A DNA stretch of 15,759 nucleotides from JBHPGW01 sp042569785 (GTDB lineage: Bacteria; Planctomycetota; Phycisphaerae; Sedimentisphaerales; Anaerobacaceae). The stretch spans positions 1 through 15,759 of the forward strand of contig JBHPGW010000058.1 in assembly GCA_042569785.1 (NCBI GenBank), in the 5' to 3' direction. Below are positions 1-8,058 of the stretch, piece after piece. Each line of letters opens with the position of its first letter. The first letter of the stretch is position 1. A model generated the notes under the pieces. The model did not search any database. It worked only from the letters and a program-made list of their open reading frames with translations, and was not told where the DNA came from. A program made the translations under genes and the position numbers.

Positions 1-99
1 CTTCGGACAATAAATGTCGATTGTATCAGCATAAGCACTGATAAGCCATACATACAGGATTTGGTTAGATTTTTCCATATGCGACACCGACGATGCTAG
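1..99 (+). CDS. C-terminal tail of a DUF58-type protein (partial, cut by the left edge)
   Basis: Frame 1 is open from the first base and stops with TAG at 97-99, giving 32 residues. The visible part includes STDKPYIQDLVRFFHMRHRR. A T-D-x-P-Y...L.RFF.xR.RR ending is typical of DUF58 proteins, whose genes normally sit between moxR and the bat genes. DUF58 proteins carry a degenerate VWA-like fold and are thought to act with MoxR AAA+ ATPases, but the role is not settled. The next gene starts 48 bp later with its own ribosome site, so this gene probably belongs to the same operon. The identification rests on a short tail plus context. The N-terminal bulk lies outside the window. Confidence 0.6.
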   Translation, partial: LRTINVDCISISTDKPYIQDLVRFFHMRHRRC

Positions 100-147
100 A
101 ATTATAGGTGCCGACATATGGCAGATAGAAATTGTGAGGTATAAATT

Positions 148-1248
148 ATGGAAGAAAAACTGGATTTTTCGCTACCCGACAAAAAGCAGAAAACCTCTTT
201 TGCGTCTAGGTTAGTTATCATATTGCTTTTAATCCTGGTAGTCTTGGGGGCTGCTAATCTTCTCACAGAACCAGGTAATCAGGGATTGCCTGCTGAGAAT
301 GCAGCTTCTTCTCTGTCGCCTGAACAAGTCAAACAGTTGGCAACTAAACTCGCCGGTCGTAATTTATACACCAGAGCAGCTAAAGTCTGGCAGGATTATC
401 TATCTGCCAGCAAACTATCGGGTGTAGAACACGCCAAAACGCTTTTTCAGATTGGCACGTTGCTTGAAAAAGCAGGTTCTTTCGCTGAGGCAATTGAATA
501 TTACTATCGCAGTGAAGCAGTTGCCAAGCTTGATGAATTAGAACCACAAATTAACAGTCATGTAAAAAACTGCTTTGAAAAACTCGGCAAGTTTTCCGCC
601 TTGCGGTATGAGTTGATGGATAGAACAAGTTTTGAAAAAACCTCCTCTGCAGGTAGTCAAATAGTAGCTGAGATTGGAGCCGAAAAAATAACTGAATCTG
701 ACCTCGATGCATTAATTGAAGCAACAATCGTCAATCAACTTGCTCCTATGACAGCATTTATGGCAGCAGAGCAATTAAACGAGCAAAAAAAGAAAATACT
801 CCAGCAGTATAAAGACCCCGCAGCTAAAGGACAGTTTCTTCAATCATGGCTTGCCCAGGAGATTATGTACAGGCAGGCTCTGGAAGAAGAGTTGACAAAG
901 GAACCGAAAGTTAAAAATTTCATCGACGAATTAACACGCGGTGCTTTGAGCCAACAGCTAATGAATCGGGAGCTTTCCGGCAAAGTTAATATTACTGAAA
1001 CCGATCTTCAGACATATTATCAGGCAAACAAGGAAAAGTTCGTAGAACCTGCGAACCAGGAAGATCCTAACTCTGTTGAACGACAGAAAACTTTTGATGA
1101 GGTTAGAGATCAGGTAGCCAGTGAACTTGTAAGCCGTAAAAGCCAGGATGTCCAGCAGAGCCTTATAAAACAATTGATGGACAAGTACAATGTTATTGTT
1201 CATACGTCTGTATTGACTCCTGCAGGGAAGACCGAAAATGACAAGTAA
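148..1248 (+). CDS. Membrane-anchored TPR protein with a SurA/PpiC-like chaperone shell lacking the rotamase domain
   Basis: The product has 366 aa. The start is ATG with GAGG 8 bp upstream (136-139). Residues 1-20 are charged and cytoplasmic, and about 22-38 form one membrane segment, so the rest should be periplasmic. Residues about 60-155 look like two or three TPR-type helical hairpins. Residues about 172-300 resemble the N-terminal helical part of SurA/PpiC foldases: VAEIGAEKITESDLDALI, then a helical stretch ending in TETDLQTYYQANKEKF. This runs almost directly into a segment like the one that normally follows the parvulin domain (FDEVRDQVASELVSRKSQDV...YNVIV, about 316-351). The roughly 100-residue catalytic domain is therefore absent, so a holdase or scaffold role is more likely than isomerase activity. 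The gene overlaps the next one by 11 bp and so belongs to the bat operon. The family assignment is by pattern only. Confidence 0.7.
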   Translation: MEEKLDFSLPDKKQKTSFASRLVIILLLILVVLGAANLLTEPGNQGLPAENAASSLSPEQVKQLATKLAGRNLYTRAAKVWQDYLSASKLSGVEHAKTLFQIGTLLEKAGSFAEAIEYYYRSEAVAKLDELEPQINSHVKNCFEKLGKFSALRYELMDRTSFEKTSSAGSQIVAEIGAEKITESDLDALIEATIVNQLAPMTAFMAAEQLNEQKKKILQQYKDPAAKGQFLQSWLAQEIMYRQALEEELTKEPKVKNFIDELTRGALSQQLMNRELSGKVNITETDLQTYYQANKEKFVEPANQEDPNSVERQKTFDEVRDQVASELVSRKSQDVQQSLIKQLMDKYNVIVHTSVLTPAGKTENDK

Positions 1249-2296
1249 AACACAAAAATACAAAAATATAAGGATGGTATCTTGTGCACTTATAATTTGT
1301 GCACTGCTACTGGTCTGCACTGGCTGCAAGGAAGATACGAATGCAAAGGGCGGACAGGCCGAATTCGAGATTGACAAAGATTATCAGCGAGGCCCTCTAA
1401 CGGTTCATGTCCGTGTCGACAAAGCGAAAATGACTATTGCCGAAACTTTTTTGCTGGAGTTTGAAGCAGCGATTGAACCTGGCTTTGAACTTGAGATGCC
1501 AAAGGTAGACAGGGTACTCGAGAATTTTGGTATTGTTGACTGGGATAATTTGGGTGATAAGCTTGACGAGAATAACAATATAGTCAGCAGATACCGATAC
1601 CGCCTTGAGCCCTTTTTGTCCGGCACTTTCTCTATACCGGCTTTTACATTTCAATTTACTGATGTAAATAACCCGAAAGAAAAAACCTACGAACTTACAA
1701 CCGAGCCAATAGAAACGCAAGTAACTTCTCTGCTTGGCGAGCAGCGGGCTGAGTTAGTAATAGCTGATATTGAAGATGTTGTCGGCATGCCTAAGAAAAG
1801 TTCTTACTGGCCACTTTGGACATTAGGTGTTGTTGTCATTATTGCTGCTGTTAGTTTCTGGCTCTATTTACGACGAAAAGGGGCCATCGAACTTGTCAGG
1901 ATTTTCAAACCGGCCCATGAAATCGCCTATGATCGCCTGCGAGCACTGGTTAATGAGGACCTGGTAAAGAAAGGTAAAATCAAGGAATTTTACGAAGAAA
2001 TAAGCAATATTCTCAGGCATTATATCGAGCATCGCTTTAATCTCAGAGCTCCGGAAAGAACTACGGAAGAATTCTTAATTGAACTGGCAACAGCAGATAT
2101 TCTTGGTACTGACGATAAGACGGACCTGGGAGAGTTCCTCAAGCTCAGCGACCTGGTGAAATTTGCCAAACACAGTCCAACTACAGAACAAATCCAGAAG
2201 ACATTCGATCTGGTTAAAAACTTGATTGAGAAAACAAAATCTGACGAAAAGAAAATTGATGTAACCGAACAAATGATAGAAGCAGAGGTAGCTTAA
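1238..2296 (+). CDS. BatD-like lipoprotein with a DUF4381-like C-terminal tail
   Basis: The product has 352 aa. The start ATG overlaps the preceding gene by 11 bp, with AGGGAAG at 1224-1230 as ribosome site. The N-terminus is a hydrophobic signal ending in LLVCTGC, a plausible lipobox with Cys30 as the modified residue, although -3 is Cys rather than the usual Leu. Residues about 50-165 form a beta-rich domain with a BatD-like pattern (LTVHVRVDKAKMTIAETFLL, then a late FLSGTFSIPAFTFQF strand pair). A membrane segment lies at about 191-210. The cytoplasmic tail has the A.D.L..L........ FY.E.S..LR.YIE.RF...APE.TT.EFL pattern found in DUF4381 and BatD C-termini. Such proteins accompany DUF58 and BatA/B in many MoxR-Bat operons. 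The stop codon abuts the batA start. This is a second BatD-type protein, in addition to the larger one downstream. Confidence 0.75.
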   Translation: MTSKTQKYKNIRMVSCALIICALLLVCTGCKEDTNAKGGQAEFEIDKDYQRGPLTVHVRVDKAKMTIAETFLLEFEAAIEPGFELEMPKVDRVLENFGIVDWDNLGDKLDENNNIVSRYRYRLEPFLSGTFSIPAFTFQFTDVNNPKEKTYELTTEPIETQVTSLLGEQRAELVIADIEDVVGMPKKSSYWPLWTLGVVVIIAAVSFWLYLRRKGAIELVRIFKPAHEIAYDRLRALVNEDLVKKGKIKEFYEEISNILRHYIEHRFNLRAPERTTEEFLIELATADILGTDDKTDLGEFLKLSDLVKFAKHSPTTEQIQKTFDLVKNLIEKTKSDEKKIDVTEQMIEAEVA

Positions 2297-3388
2297 ATGC
2301 AGTTATATTCGCCATGGGTATTGTTATTGTTTTTAGTACTGCCGATTATGGCATTTATGTGCCTGCGCAAAAAACGTACTGCCGCGATTAAATTCCCCAG
2401 CCTGATGGACATGAAAAACTGTCTCATTTCATGGCGTATCAGATTCAGGCCGTTATTGTTGATTGCCAGGCTGATTTGTATTGGTCTTTTGATAGTTGCG
2501 CTTGCCAGGCCAAGAAAAGGAACGGTACTGTCAGAAATTTCCACCGAAGGCGTGGCAATCGAAGTTGTGGCCGACCGTTCCGGGAGTATGCAAACAGAAA
2601 TGGACTATTATGGTCAAAAGCTAAATCGCCTGGAAGTAGTTAAAAAAGTACTCTCTGATTTTATCGAAGGCAACAAGAAAGAACTGACCGGAAGAAGCAA
2701 TGACCTCGTGGGCCTGGTTACATTTGCTCGTTACGCCGATACGATTTGCCCTTTGGTGCTTAGTCATAATGTTTTACTCGAATTTCTGGAAAATACTGAA
2801 CTTGTCAGGCTTCGCAGCGAAGACGGTACGGCGATAGGTGATGCGGTTGCATTGGCATCCGCTCGACTTAAAAAAGCCGAAGATGAACTACAGCAAAGAA
2901 AGGCCCAATTGATCCAGGCTGGAGAAAAGAATTTGGCTGAGCAGAACGATAGTTTTAAGATTAAGAGCAAAGTCATTATTCTGCTTACAGATGGTATTAA
3001 CAATGCTGGGCAGCATAATCCGTTACAGGCTGCTGAATTGGCCAAAGATTGGGGTATAAAAATATATACAATTGGCATTGGTTCTGCACAAGCATATACA
3101 ACCATTCAGACTCCGCTGGGCAATTATAAAATGCCGACCAGTCAGAATCTTGATGAAAAATTGCTTAAAGCAATTGCCGAAAAAACAGGCGGATTTTATG
3201 GTCGGGCCGATAGCGCAAAAACACTTGAAAAAATCGTAGAAAGAATCAATGAATTGGAAAAAAGCGAAGTCAAGTCGATTCAGTATACTCAATACGCAGA
3301 ACTTTTTGGGCTCTGGACATTGACAGCATTGTTAGTACTGGTTTCGGAGATGTTGGCAAGCTGTACGATATTTCGCAAGATTCCATAA
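2297..3388 (+). CDS. batA: BatA, membrane VWA-domain protein
   Basis: The product has 363 aa. ATG follows the previous stop directly, and GAGG at 2285-2288 lies inside the end of the previous gene. Two N-terminal membrane segments (about 5-22 and 52-70) and one near the C-terminus (about 336-355) flank a VWA domain, the usual BatA layout. The MIDAS is intact: D93-R-S95-G-S97, T178 in EDGTAIGDA, and D232 in LLTDG. Between the T178 helix and the beta strand before LTDG there is a charged Lys/Glu/Gln-rich insert (about 190-222) that looks like an extra helical hairpin. Bat VWA proteins are linked to oxygen tolerance and envelope stress in Bacteroides and Leptospira, but the molecular role is unknown. 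Calling it BatA rather than BatB rests on gene order and on the pairing with the next gene. Confidence 0.9.
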   Translation: MQLYSPWVLLLFLVLPIMAFMCLRKKRTAAIKFPSLMDMKNCLISWRIRFRPLLLIARLICIGLLIVALARPRKGTVLSEISTEGVAIEVVADRSGSMQTEMDYYGQKLNRLEVVKKVLSDFIEGNKKELTGRSNDLVGLVTFARYADTICPLVLSHNVLLEFLENTELVRLRSEDGTAIGDAVALASARLKKAEDELQQRKAQLIQAGEKNLAEQNDSFKIKSKVIILLTDGINNAGQHNPLQAAELAKDWGIKIYTIGIGSAQAYTTIQTPLGNYKMPTSQNLDEKLLKAIAEKTGGFYGRADSAKTLEKIVERINELEKSEVKSIQYTQYAELFGLWTLTALLVLVSEMLASCTIFRKIP

Positions 3389-3396
3389 GGGAATTT

Positions 3397-4410
3397 ATGA
3401 ACTTAGGTAATGACAAAGCGTTATGGTTACTATTCACAGTACCTGTGATCCTAATACCTGCATACATCTGGTGCTTTTGGCAAAAGGCTAAGGCACTTAG
3501 AATATTAGCCTGCAATGAAATGCTCAAGAAGATCAATGTTTCAGTGAGCCTGAGAAAGCAAATATTCAAAGCCCTTTTGCTTATTGTCGGATTCGTTAGC
3601 ATCGTAATCGCACTAACCGAACCTAAATGGAATCCGCAGGCCCAAAGAATAAAACGACAAGGACGGGATGTCTGTATATTACTGGATACTTCCCGTTCAA
3701 TGCTGGCCGAAGATATCAAGCCGAACAGACTTGAACGTTCGAAGATAGCTATACGGGACCTGCTGGAAACGCTCAAAGGTGACAGAATAGCAATAGTAAC
3801 ATTTGCCGGCAACAGCACCGTTAAATGCCCGTTAACACAGGATTATGCATTTGTGAGGATGGCTTTAGCAGATATTTCTACAGAAAGCTCCAGCAGAGGC
3901 GGCACAATGATAGGCGATGCTATCCGCAAAGCTACTGAAGAAGTTTTCGATAAGCAGAGCCGTGAGTATAAGGATATAATCTTGATTACCGATGGTGAAG
4001 ACCATGACAGTTTCCCCGTCCAGGCTGCTGAAAAAGCAGCAACTGATGGTATAAGAATAATAGCTATTGGTCTTGGCGATGAAGACCAGGGCGGCCGGAT
4101 ACCGGTTACAGGCCCCAATGGTGAAAAAACATTTTTAAAATATAATGGCCAGGAAGTATGGTCAAAGGTTGATGGTGATATGCTGCGAGAGGTTGTTTAT
4201 GCAGCTGATGGCGGGAAATATCTTTCGGTTGAACCGGGCACAACTTTGGATCTTGGCCAAATTTATGAAAGCCTGATCGCTTCAGCTCAGAAACGCCAGC
4301 TTGAATCAACGACGATGTTAAAGTATGATGAAAAATTTCAGATATTTGTAGCATTAGGTCTGGTTCTGATTATTTGTGAGGTTTTTATAAGTGAACGCAG
4401 GAAAATATAA
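3397..4410 (+). CDS. batB: BatB, membrane VWA-domain protein
   Basis: The product has 337 aa. ATG lies 8 bp after the batA stop, with AAGGGA at 3387-3392 as ribosome site. The layout is two N-terminal membrane segments (about 8-27 and 56-73), a VWA domain, and a C-terminal membrane segment (about 315-330). The MIDAS is complete: D97-T-S99-R-S101, T170 in RGGTMIGDA, and D199 in LITDGEDHDS. The sequence MLAEDIKPNRLERSK after the DxSxS loop is the classic BatB signature. It probably pairs with BatA in the inner membrane, with both VWA domains able to coordinate a metal ion. The 3' end overlaps batC by 20 bp. Confidence 0.93.
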   Translation: MNLGNDKALWLLFTVPVILIPAYIWCFWQKAKALRILACNEMLKKINVSVSLRKQIFKALLLIVGFVSIVIALTEPKWNPQAQRIKRQGRDVCILLDTSRSMLAEDIKPNRLERSKIAIRDLLETLKGDRIAIVTFAGNSTVKCPLTQDYAFVRMALADISTESSSRGGTMIGDAIRKATEEVFDKQSREYKDIILITDGEDHDSFPVQAAEKAATDGIRIIAIGLGDEDQGGRIPVTGPNGEKTFLKYNGQEVWSKVDGDMLREVVYAADGGKYLSVEPGTTLDLGQIYESLIASAQKRQLESTTMLKYDEKFQIFVALGLVLIICEVFISERRKI

Positions 4411-5224
4411 AATAGTTTTATCGCTCTTGCTGGTTTTGTTTGCATTTCGAACAGCTTTTGCTGGTTCGGCTCAAGTTTCTACCGGCCAAGGCAATCGGCT
4501 ATACGAGCAAGAAAAATTCGACGAAGCCATCAAAAAATATGACCAGGCCCTTATCGACAGCCCACAGGCCTTAGAGCCGAAATTTAATAAGGCCAACAGC
4601 TACTATCGTCTTGACGATCTTGACCAAGCAATGAACTTATATCGTCAGGTTGCCGCTGACAGCAAAGATATGAAACTTGTTACCAGAGCAAAGTACAATC
4701 TTGGCAACTGTTCTTTCCAGCAAGGCTCAAAAGAAAGAGATTCAAATCTGCAAAAGGCAATTGAGGATATGGAAATGGCCATAGGCAACTGGCGAAGTGT
4801 ACTGGATATCGATCCGGAAAATCAAAAAGCTGCAAAGAATATCGAAGTTGCCCGTCTGACTATAAAAGATATTCTTGACCAAATCAAAAATCAACAGGAC
4901 CCAAACCAGCCCCAGGACCCCAACCAGGGCCAACAACAGCAAAATCAACAACAAGACCAACAACAAAGCCAGCAGCAAGGCCAGGATCCGAATAAACCCC
5001 AAGATCCTAATCAACAACAAAAACAAAATTCTGAGAATGACCCAAATGAGCCTGGGCAGCAGGAACCGCAGCAACAACAGCAGCAAGCTCAGGAAAAAGA
5101 CGAAGAGCAAAAGCAAAAATCCGATGCTACTGCCCAGGAAATACTCGACAAAGAACAGCGTGACAAAAAACAAAGACAAATCTTACAAAGAGCTCGTTAC
5201 CAGAAAGTGGAAAAAGATTGGTAG
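4391..5224 (+). CDS. batC: BatC, secreted TPR protein with a Gln/Asn/Pro-rich tail
   Basis: The product has 277 aa. The start is GTG inside the end of batB, supported by GAGG at 4378-4381. A signal peptide covers about 1-24 (cleavage near AFA-GSA). TPR repeats follow at about 33-66, 67-100 and 101-156; the first reads GNRLYEQEKFDEAIKKYDQA. Residues about 165-245 are low complexity, with DPN units separated by Gln runs, and probably form a disordered linker. The C-terminus (ILQRARYQKVEKDW) has the conserved VEKDW ending of BatC proteins, so the gene is complete. BatC is thought to join the Bat complex through TPR contacts. The repetitive DNA of the linker leaves another frame open beneath it (see rejected items). 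Confidence 0.88.
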   Translation: MNAGKYKIVLSLLLVLFAFRTAFAGSAQVSTGQGNRLYEQEKFDEAIKKYDQALIDSPQALEPKFNKANSYYRLDDLDQAMNLYRQVAADSKDMKLVTRAKYNLGNCSFQQGSKERDSNLQKAIEDMEMAIGNWRSVLDIDPENQKAAKNIEVARLTIKDILDQIKNQQDPNQPQDPNQGQQQQNQQQDQQQSQQQGQDPNKPQDPNQQQKQNSENDPNEPGQQEPQQQQQQAQEKDEEQKQKSDATAQEILDKEQRDKKQRQILQRARYQKVEKDW

Positions 5225-5225
5225 T

Positions 5226-7058
5226 ATGACTATTTTCAGAAAATATATTTTTACTAGCTTGGTCTTGACAGCATTATTTGCAGGCAATGCTATTGGGCAA
5301 GTGCAGGTCTTTGCCCAAGTTGATTCTCAGAAAGATATCTATGTTGGGGAAAGTTTCACTTACAATGTAATCATTGACGGTGAAAATAACATGGGCCAGG
5401 TCGACTTAACACCCTTGGCAAGATATAACCCTCGAAGCGCAGGTAATAGGGATGTTTCACAAACCTCGATAAGTATTATAAATGGAAAAACAACCAAAAA
5501 TGTGGTTAAGCGATATGTGATGAGTTATTCGCTGGTATCTAATCAGACCGGCCAGATAGAGCTTGGCCCTGTCAAAGTTACCGTTGCCGGAAAAAGCTAT
5601 CAGACCAATCCTGTTTCTGTAAACATTATAAAGCCGGGCACAACTGACCAACTGGATTTGGAAGTAACATTGTCAGAGCAGCAATGTTATGTTGGTCAGC
5701 CTGTTTTGATGACAATTAAATTCTACTTCTCCGCCGATATTAGTGACCCACAGTTTAATATCCCGGTTTTTAGTGGTGATTCATTTTATTTTGAAAACCC
5801 TGATATTCTTGATCAGCAGGTCAAGAAGTTTGATTTAGGCTCTGGCACAACCGTCCTGGTTTCGCAGCACCAGATAGCTCATAAAGGAAAACAATCTAAT
5901 GTGCTCATTCTGCGAAAGATTCTTATACCTAAAATATCAGGCCAATTACAAATTGATCCAGCCGTGGTATCCACAGATGTTGTCGTGGGGCGGTCGCGGT
6001 CAAGGGACCGTTTTTTTGATGATTTTTTCAGTTCCAGCAAACAGTATAAGAGGTTTATGGTAAGTTCAAAACCGCTATCCCTTTCTGTATTACCCCTGCC
6101 AGAACAAGATAAACCTGATGGCTTTTACGGCCTAGTTGGGCGGTACACAATTTCAGCCTCAGCAAAACCTACAACTGATGTATATATGGGAGACCCTATT
6201 ACCCTGACCATTAACATTGGAGGCAGTAAGTATTTAAAACCTGTTCAGTGGCCTAAACTTGAACAAGTTTCCAAATTAGCTGCTAACTTTAAGATGCCAT
6301 CTCAAAAAGCAACACCCACAATTGCCGGTGGACTTAAAGTCTTTACACAAACAATCAGACCTGACAACAATCAGGCAAATGTTATACCTTCGATACCATT
6401 GGCCTATTTCGATCCTGATACCGGCAACTATAGTGTGGCAAAAACCAAGCCAATAAAACTCGATCTTAAGCCTTCCAAAAGACTTACTGCCGCAGATATA
6501 GAAGGAAAGGGTTTTGCGCCAATCAACAAGGAGGTCGAGGCAATAAAAAAAGGTCTTTCTGCTAATTACGAAGGTCCGGACATTTTAGAAAACATGATTT
6601 TTTCACCGACCACTGTCTTAATCAGTCCTGTTTATGCTCCCATTTGGGCGGTTCCTTTAGGTATATTGATTTTAAGTTCTGTTGCAAAAATCCTAACCCA
6701 TACCAGCGATGAAAAAGTAGCTGCAAAACGACGTCGGCAGGCATGTAGCAAAACTACGGCACAATTAAAGAAAATTACTTCAATGGATTCTTCACAGCGA
6801 AATGAGCAGGTCGCTTCGATCATGAGACAGTACATCGGTGACCGTTTCGACAAGATGGCTGGCTCGCTTACCGGCAACGACTGCTACGAAACAATCGCCA
6901 ATGCAACAGGAGACACTGAAATAGCCGACAAATATCGCCAGACAATAGAATATTGTGAATCAGCCCGCTATGCCTCAATGGATGTAAATATTGACTCTGA
7001 GAAAACTAAGGGCATAATCCAGCTTATCCTCGATATTGATAGAAAAACGAAAAAATGA
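5226..7058 (+). CDS. batD: BatD, large beta-rich membrane protein
   Basis: The product has 610 aa. The chosen start is ATG 5226, one base after the batC stop. It gives a clean signal peptide (about 1-24, MTIFRKYIFTSLVLTALFAG...). The frame is open another 117 codons upstream, but that part translates the batC Gln-repeat in the wrong frame and has no signal peptide. The ribosome site is weak, so expression is probably coupled to batC. Residues about 25-450 are a series of beta-sandwich units; the opening VQVFAQVDSQKDIYVGESFTY is the usual BatD beginning. A membrane segment lies at about 465-487, followed by a cytoplasmic helical tail (about 490-610). Between beta units there is a polar, Phe-containing stretch (SRSRDRFFDDFFSSSKQY). 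BatD is the presumed periplasmic partner of BatA/B. The stop overlaps the batE start by 4 bp. Confidence 0.92.
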   Translation: MTIFRKYIFTSLVLTALFAGNAIGQVQVFAQVDSQKDIYVGESFTYNVIIDGENNMGQVDLTPLARYNPRSAGNRDVSQTSISIINGKTTKNVVKRYVMSYSLVSNQTGQIELGPVKVTVAGKSYQTNPVSVNIIKPGTTDQLDLEVTLSEQQCYVGQPVLMTIKFYFSADISDPQFNIPVFSGDSFYFENPDILDQQVKKFDLGSGTTVLVSQHQIAHKGKQSNVLILRKILIPKISGQLQIDPAVVSTDVVVGRSRSRDRFFDDFFSSSKQYKRFMVSSKPLSLSVLPLPEQDKPDGFYGLVGRYTISASAKPTTDVYMGDPITLTINIGGSKYLKPVQWPKLEQVSKLAANFKMPSQKATPTIAGGLKVFTQTIRPDNNQANVIPSIPLAYFDPDTGNYSVAKTKPIKLDLKPSKRLTAADIEGKGFAPINKEVEAIKKGLSANYEGPDILENMIFSPTTVLISPVYAPIWAVPLGILILSSVAKILTHTSDEKVAAKRRRQACSKTTAQLKKITSMDSSQRNEQVASIMRQYIGDRFDKMAGSLTGNDCYETIANATGDTEIADKYRQTIEYCESARYASMDVNIDSEKTKGIIQLILDIDRKTKK

Positions 7059-7870
7059 TCGTAAAAAAATTAAAAATAATATTGATCATTTTGTTCCTGC
7101 TCAGCCTGGTTGGGTCTGCTAATGCGCAGATATCGAAGGACCAAGCCTATCGGCTTCTTAATCAGGCTAATGAAAGTTTTCGGCAAGCCAATTCAACCAG
7201 GGATTCTGAACAAGCTGAAAGGCTCTATGACAAATCAATACTTACTTTTGAAAAAATCATAGATGAAGGTCAAATTAAAAATGCAAAGCTATATTATAAT
7301 CTTGCCAATGCTTATTTTCTAAAAGGCGATATAGGTAATGCAATACTGAATTATCGTCGGGCTGAAAAACTTGATAGTTCAGATACGAACATTCAAAAGA
7401 ACTTAACCTTTGCTCGCAGCAAGAGAATAGATAAGGTTGGCATAAAAACAGAAAAGCGTGTTTTACAGACTTTGTTTTTCTGGCATTATGACGTTGCTAT
7501 TAAGACCAAATTTTTACTTACGTGTATCTTCTTTGCTATTGTTTGTATATCCGCCGCAGGGATAGTATGGTTTGGTAAAAGGGCCTCCTGGATGACGTCC
7601 TTAATAATATCTGTTATCTTGACAGTTTGTTTATTGTCTTCGCTCATCGTAGAATCTAGAACGAAGGAAAGCAGAATTTGCGGCGTTATCACTGACAAAG
7701 AAGTCGTTGCTCGTCAGGGTGATGGTCAGAATTATTCACCCAGTTTTAAAGACCCGCTAAATTCCGGAACGGAATTTGACGTTCTCGAAAGTAGGCCTGG
7801 ATGGCTTCATATAAAACTCTTTGATGATAGTGATGGTTGGATTCCTGAAGCGTCCGCCGAATTGATTTGA
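7055..7870 (+). CDS. batE: BatE, TPR plus SH3-domain membrane protein
   Basis: The product has 271 aa. ATGA overlaps the batD stop, so translation is likely coupled; no good ribosome site is visible. A signal peptide covers about 1-24 (ending GSANA-Q). TPR repeats lie at about 30-120 (AKLYYNLANAYFLKGDIGNA is clear). Two membrane segments occur at about 152-173 and 179-198. A C-terminal bacterial SH3-like domain (about 209-269) ends in GWLHIKLFDDSDGWIPEASAEL. This TPR-TM-TM-SH3 order is the standard BatE architecture. It is the last gene of the Bat operon, and no strong hairpin terminator follows it. Confidence 0.9.
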   Translation: MIVKKLKIILIILFLLSLVGSANAQISKDQAYRLLNQANESFRQANSTRDSEQAERLYDKSILTFEKIIDEGQIKNAKLYYNLANAYFLKGDIGNAILNYRRAEKLDSSDTNIQKNLTFARSKRIDKVGIKTEKRVLQTLFFWHYDVAIKTKFLLTCIFFAIVCISAAGIVWFGKRASWMTSLIISVILTVCLLSSLIVESRTKESRICGVITDKEVVARQGDGQNYSPSFKDPLNSGTEFDVLESRPGWLHIKLFDDSDGWIPEASAELI

Positions 7871-7962
7871 TGCTGTCGGTTTCACAAATATTATGTTTTC
7901 TTATAAAAAGCCGACCTCTTGAATGCTTAGAAGACCGGTTATTTATGTTCAAAGTTGTCTTG

Positions 7963-8046
7963 TCAGTTACTCTCAATGGGTATATTCTTGGTTGTTTTCT
8001 GAACTTCTTTGCTCTTCGCCAACTTTACAGCCAGCACACCTTTCAT
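7963..8046 (-). pseudogene. Remnant resembling the C-terminus of an Hsp20 small heat-shock protein
   Basis: On the - strand a 27-codon frame from ATG 8046 to TGA 7963-7965 reads M-K-GVLAVKLAKSKEV...NIPIES-N. This matches the end of alpha-crystallin-domain proteins: the GVL turn, a following V.L.K beta strand, a charged linker, and an I-x-I motif (IPI) that docks neighbouring subunits. The frame is closed by stops upstream (TAA within the tail of the PPOX gene region), and the rest of the alpha-crystallin domain is absent. There is no ribosome site. It lies 12 bp beyond the preceding gene on the same strand, so it may be what remains of a deleted last gene of the operon. The match is short and made by eye. 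Confidence 0.4.
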
Positions 8047-8058
8047 TAAAAATTAAGC

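Noticed and set aside
4742..5179. Leucine-rich open frame on the - strand that looks like a membrane protein
   Set aside because: It is the complement of Gln codons (CAA/CAG read as TTG/CTG) in the batC linker; no ribosome site, and it lies inside a certain gene.
4875..5225. 117 extra in-frame codons upstream of the batD start, giving a 727-aa protein rich in Asn, Lys, Ser and Thr
   Set aside because: It is the batC Gln/Asn/Pro repeat read in another frame; CAA/CAG-rich DNA has few stops. The ATG at 5226 gives a proper signal peptide directly after the batC stop.
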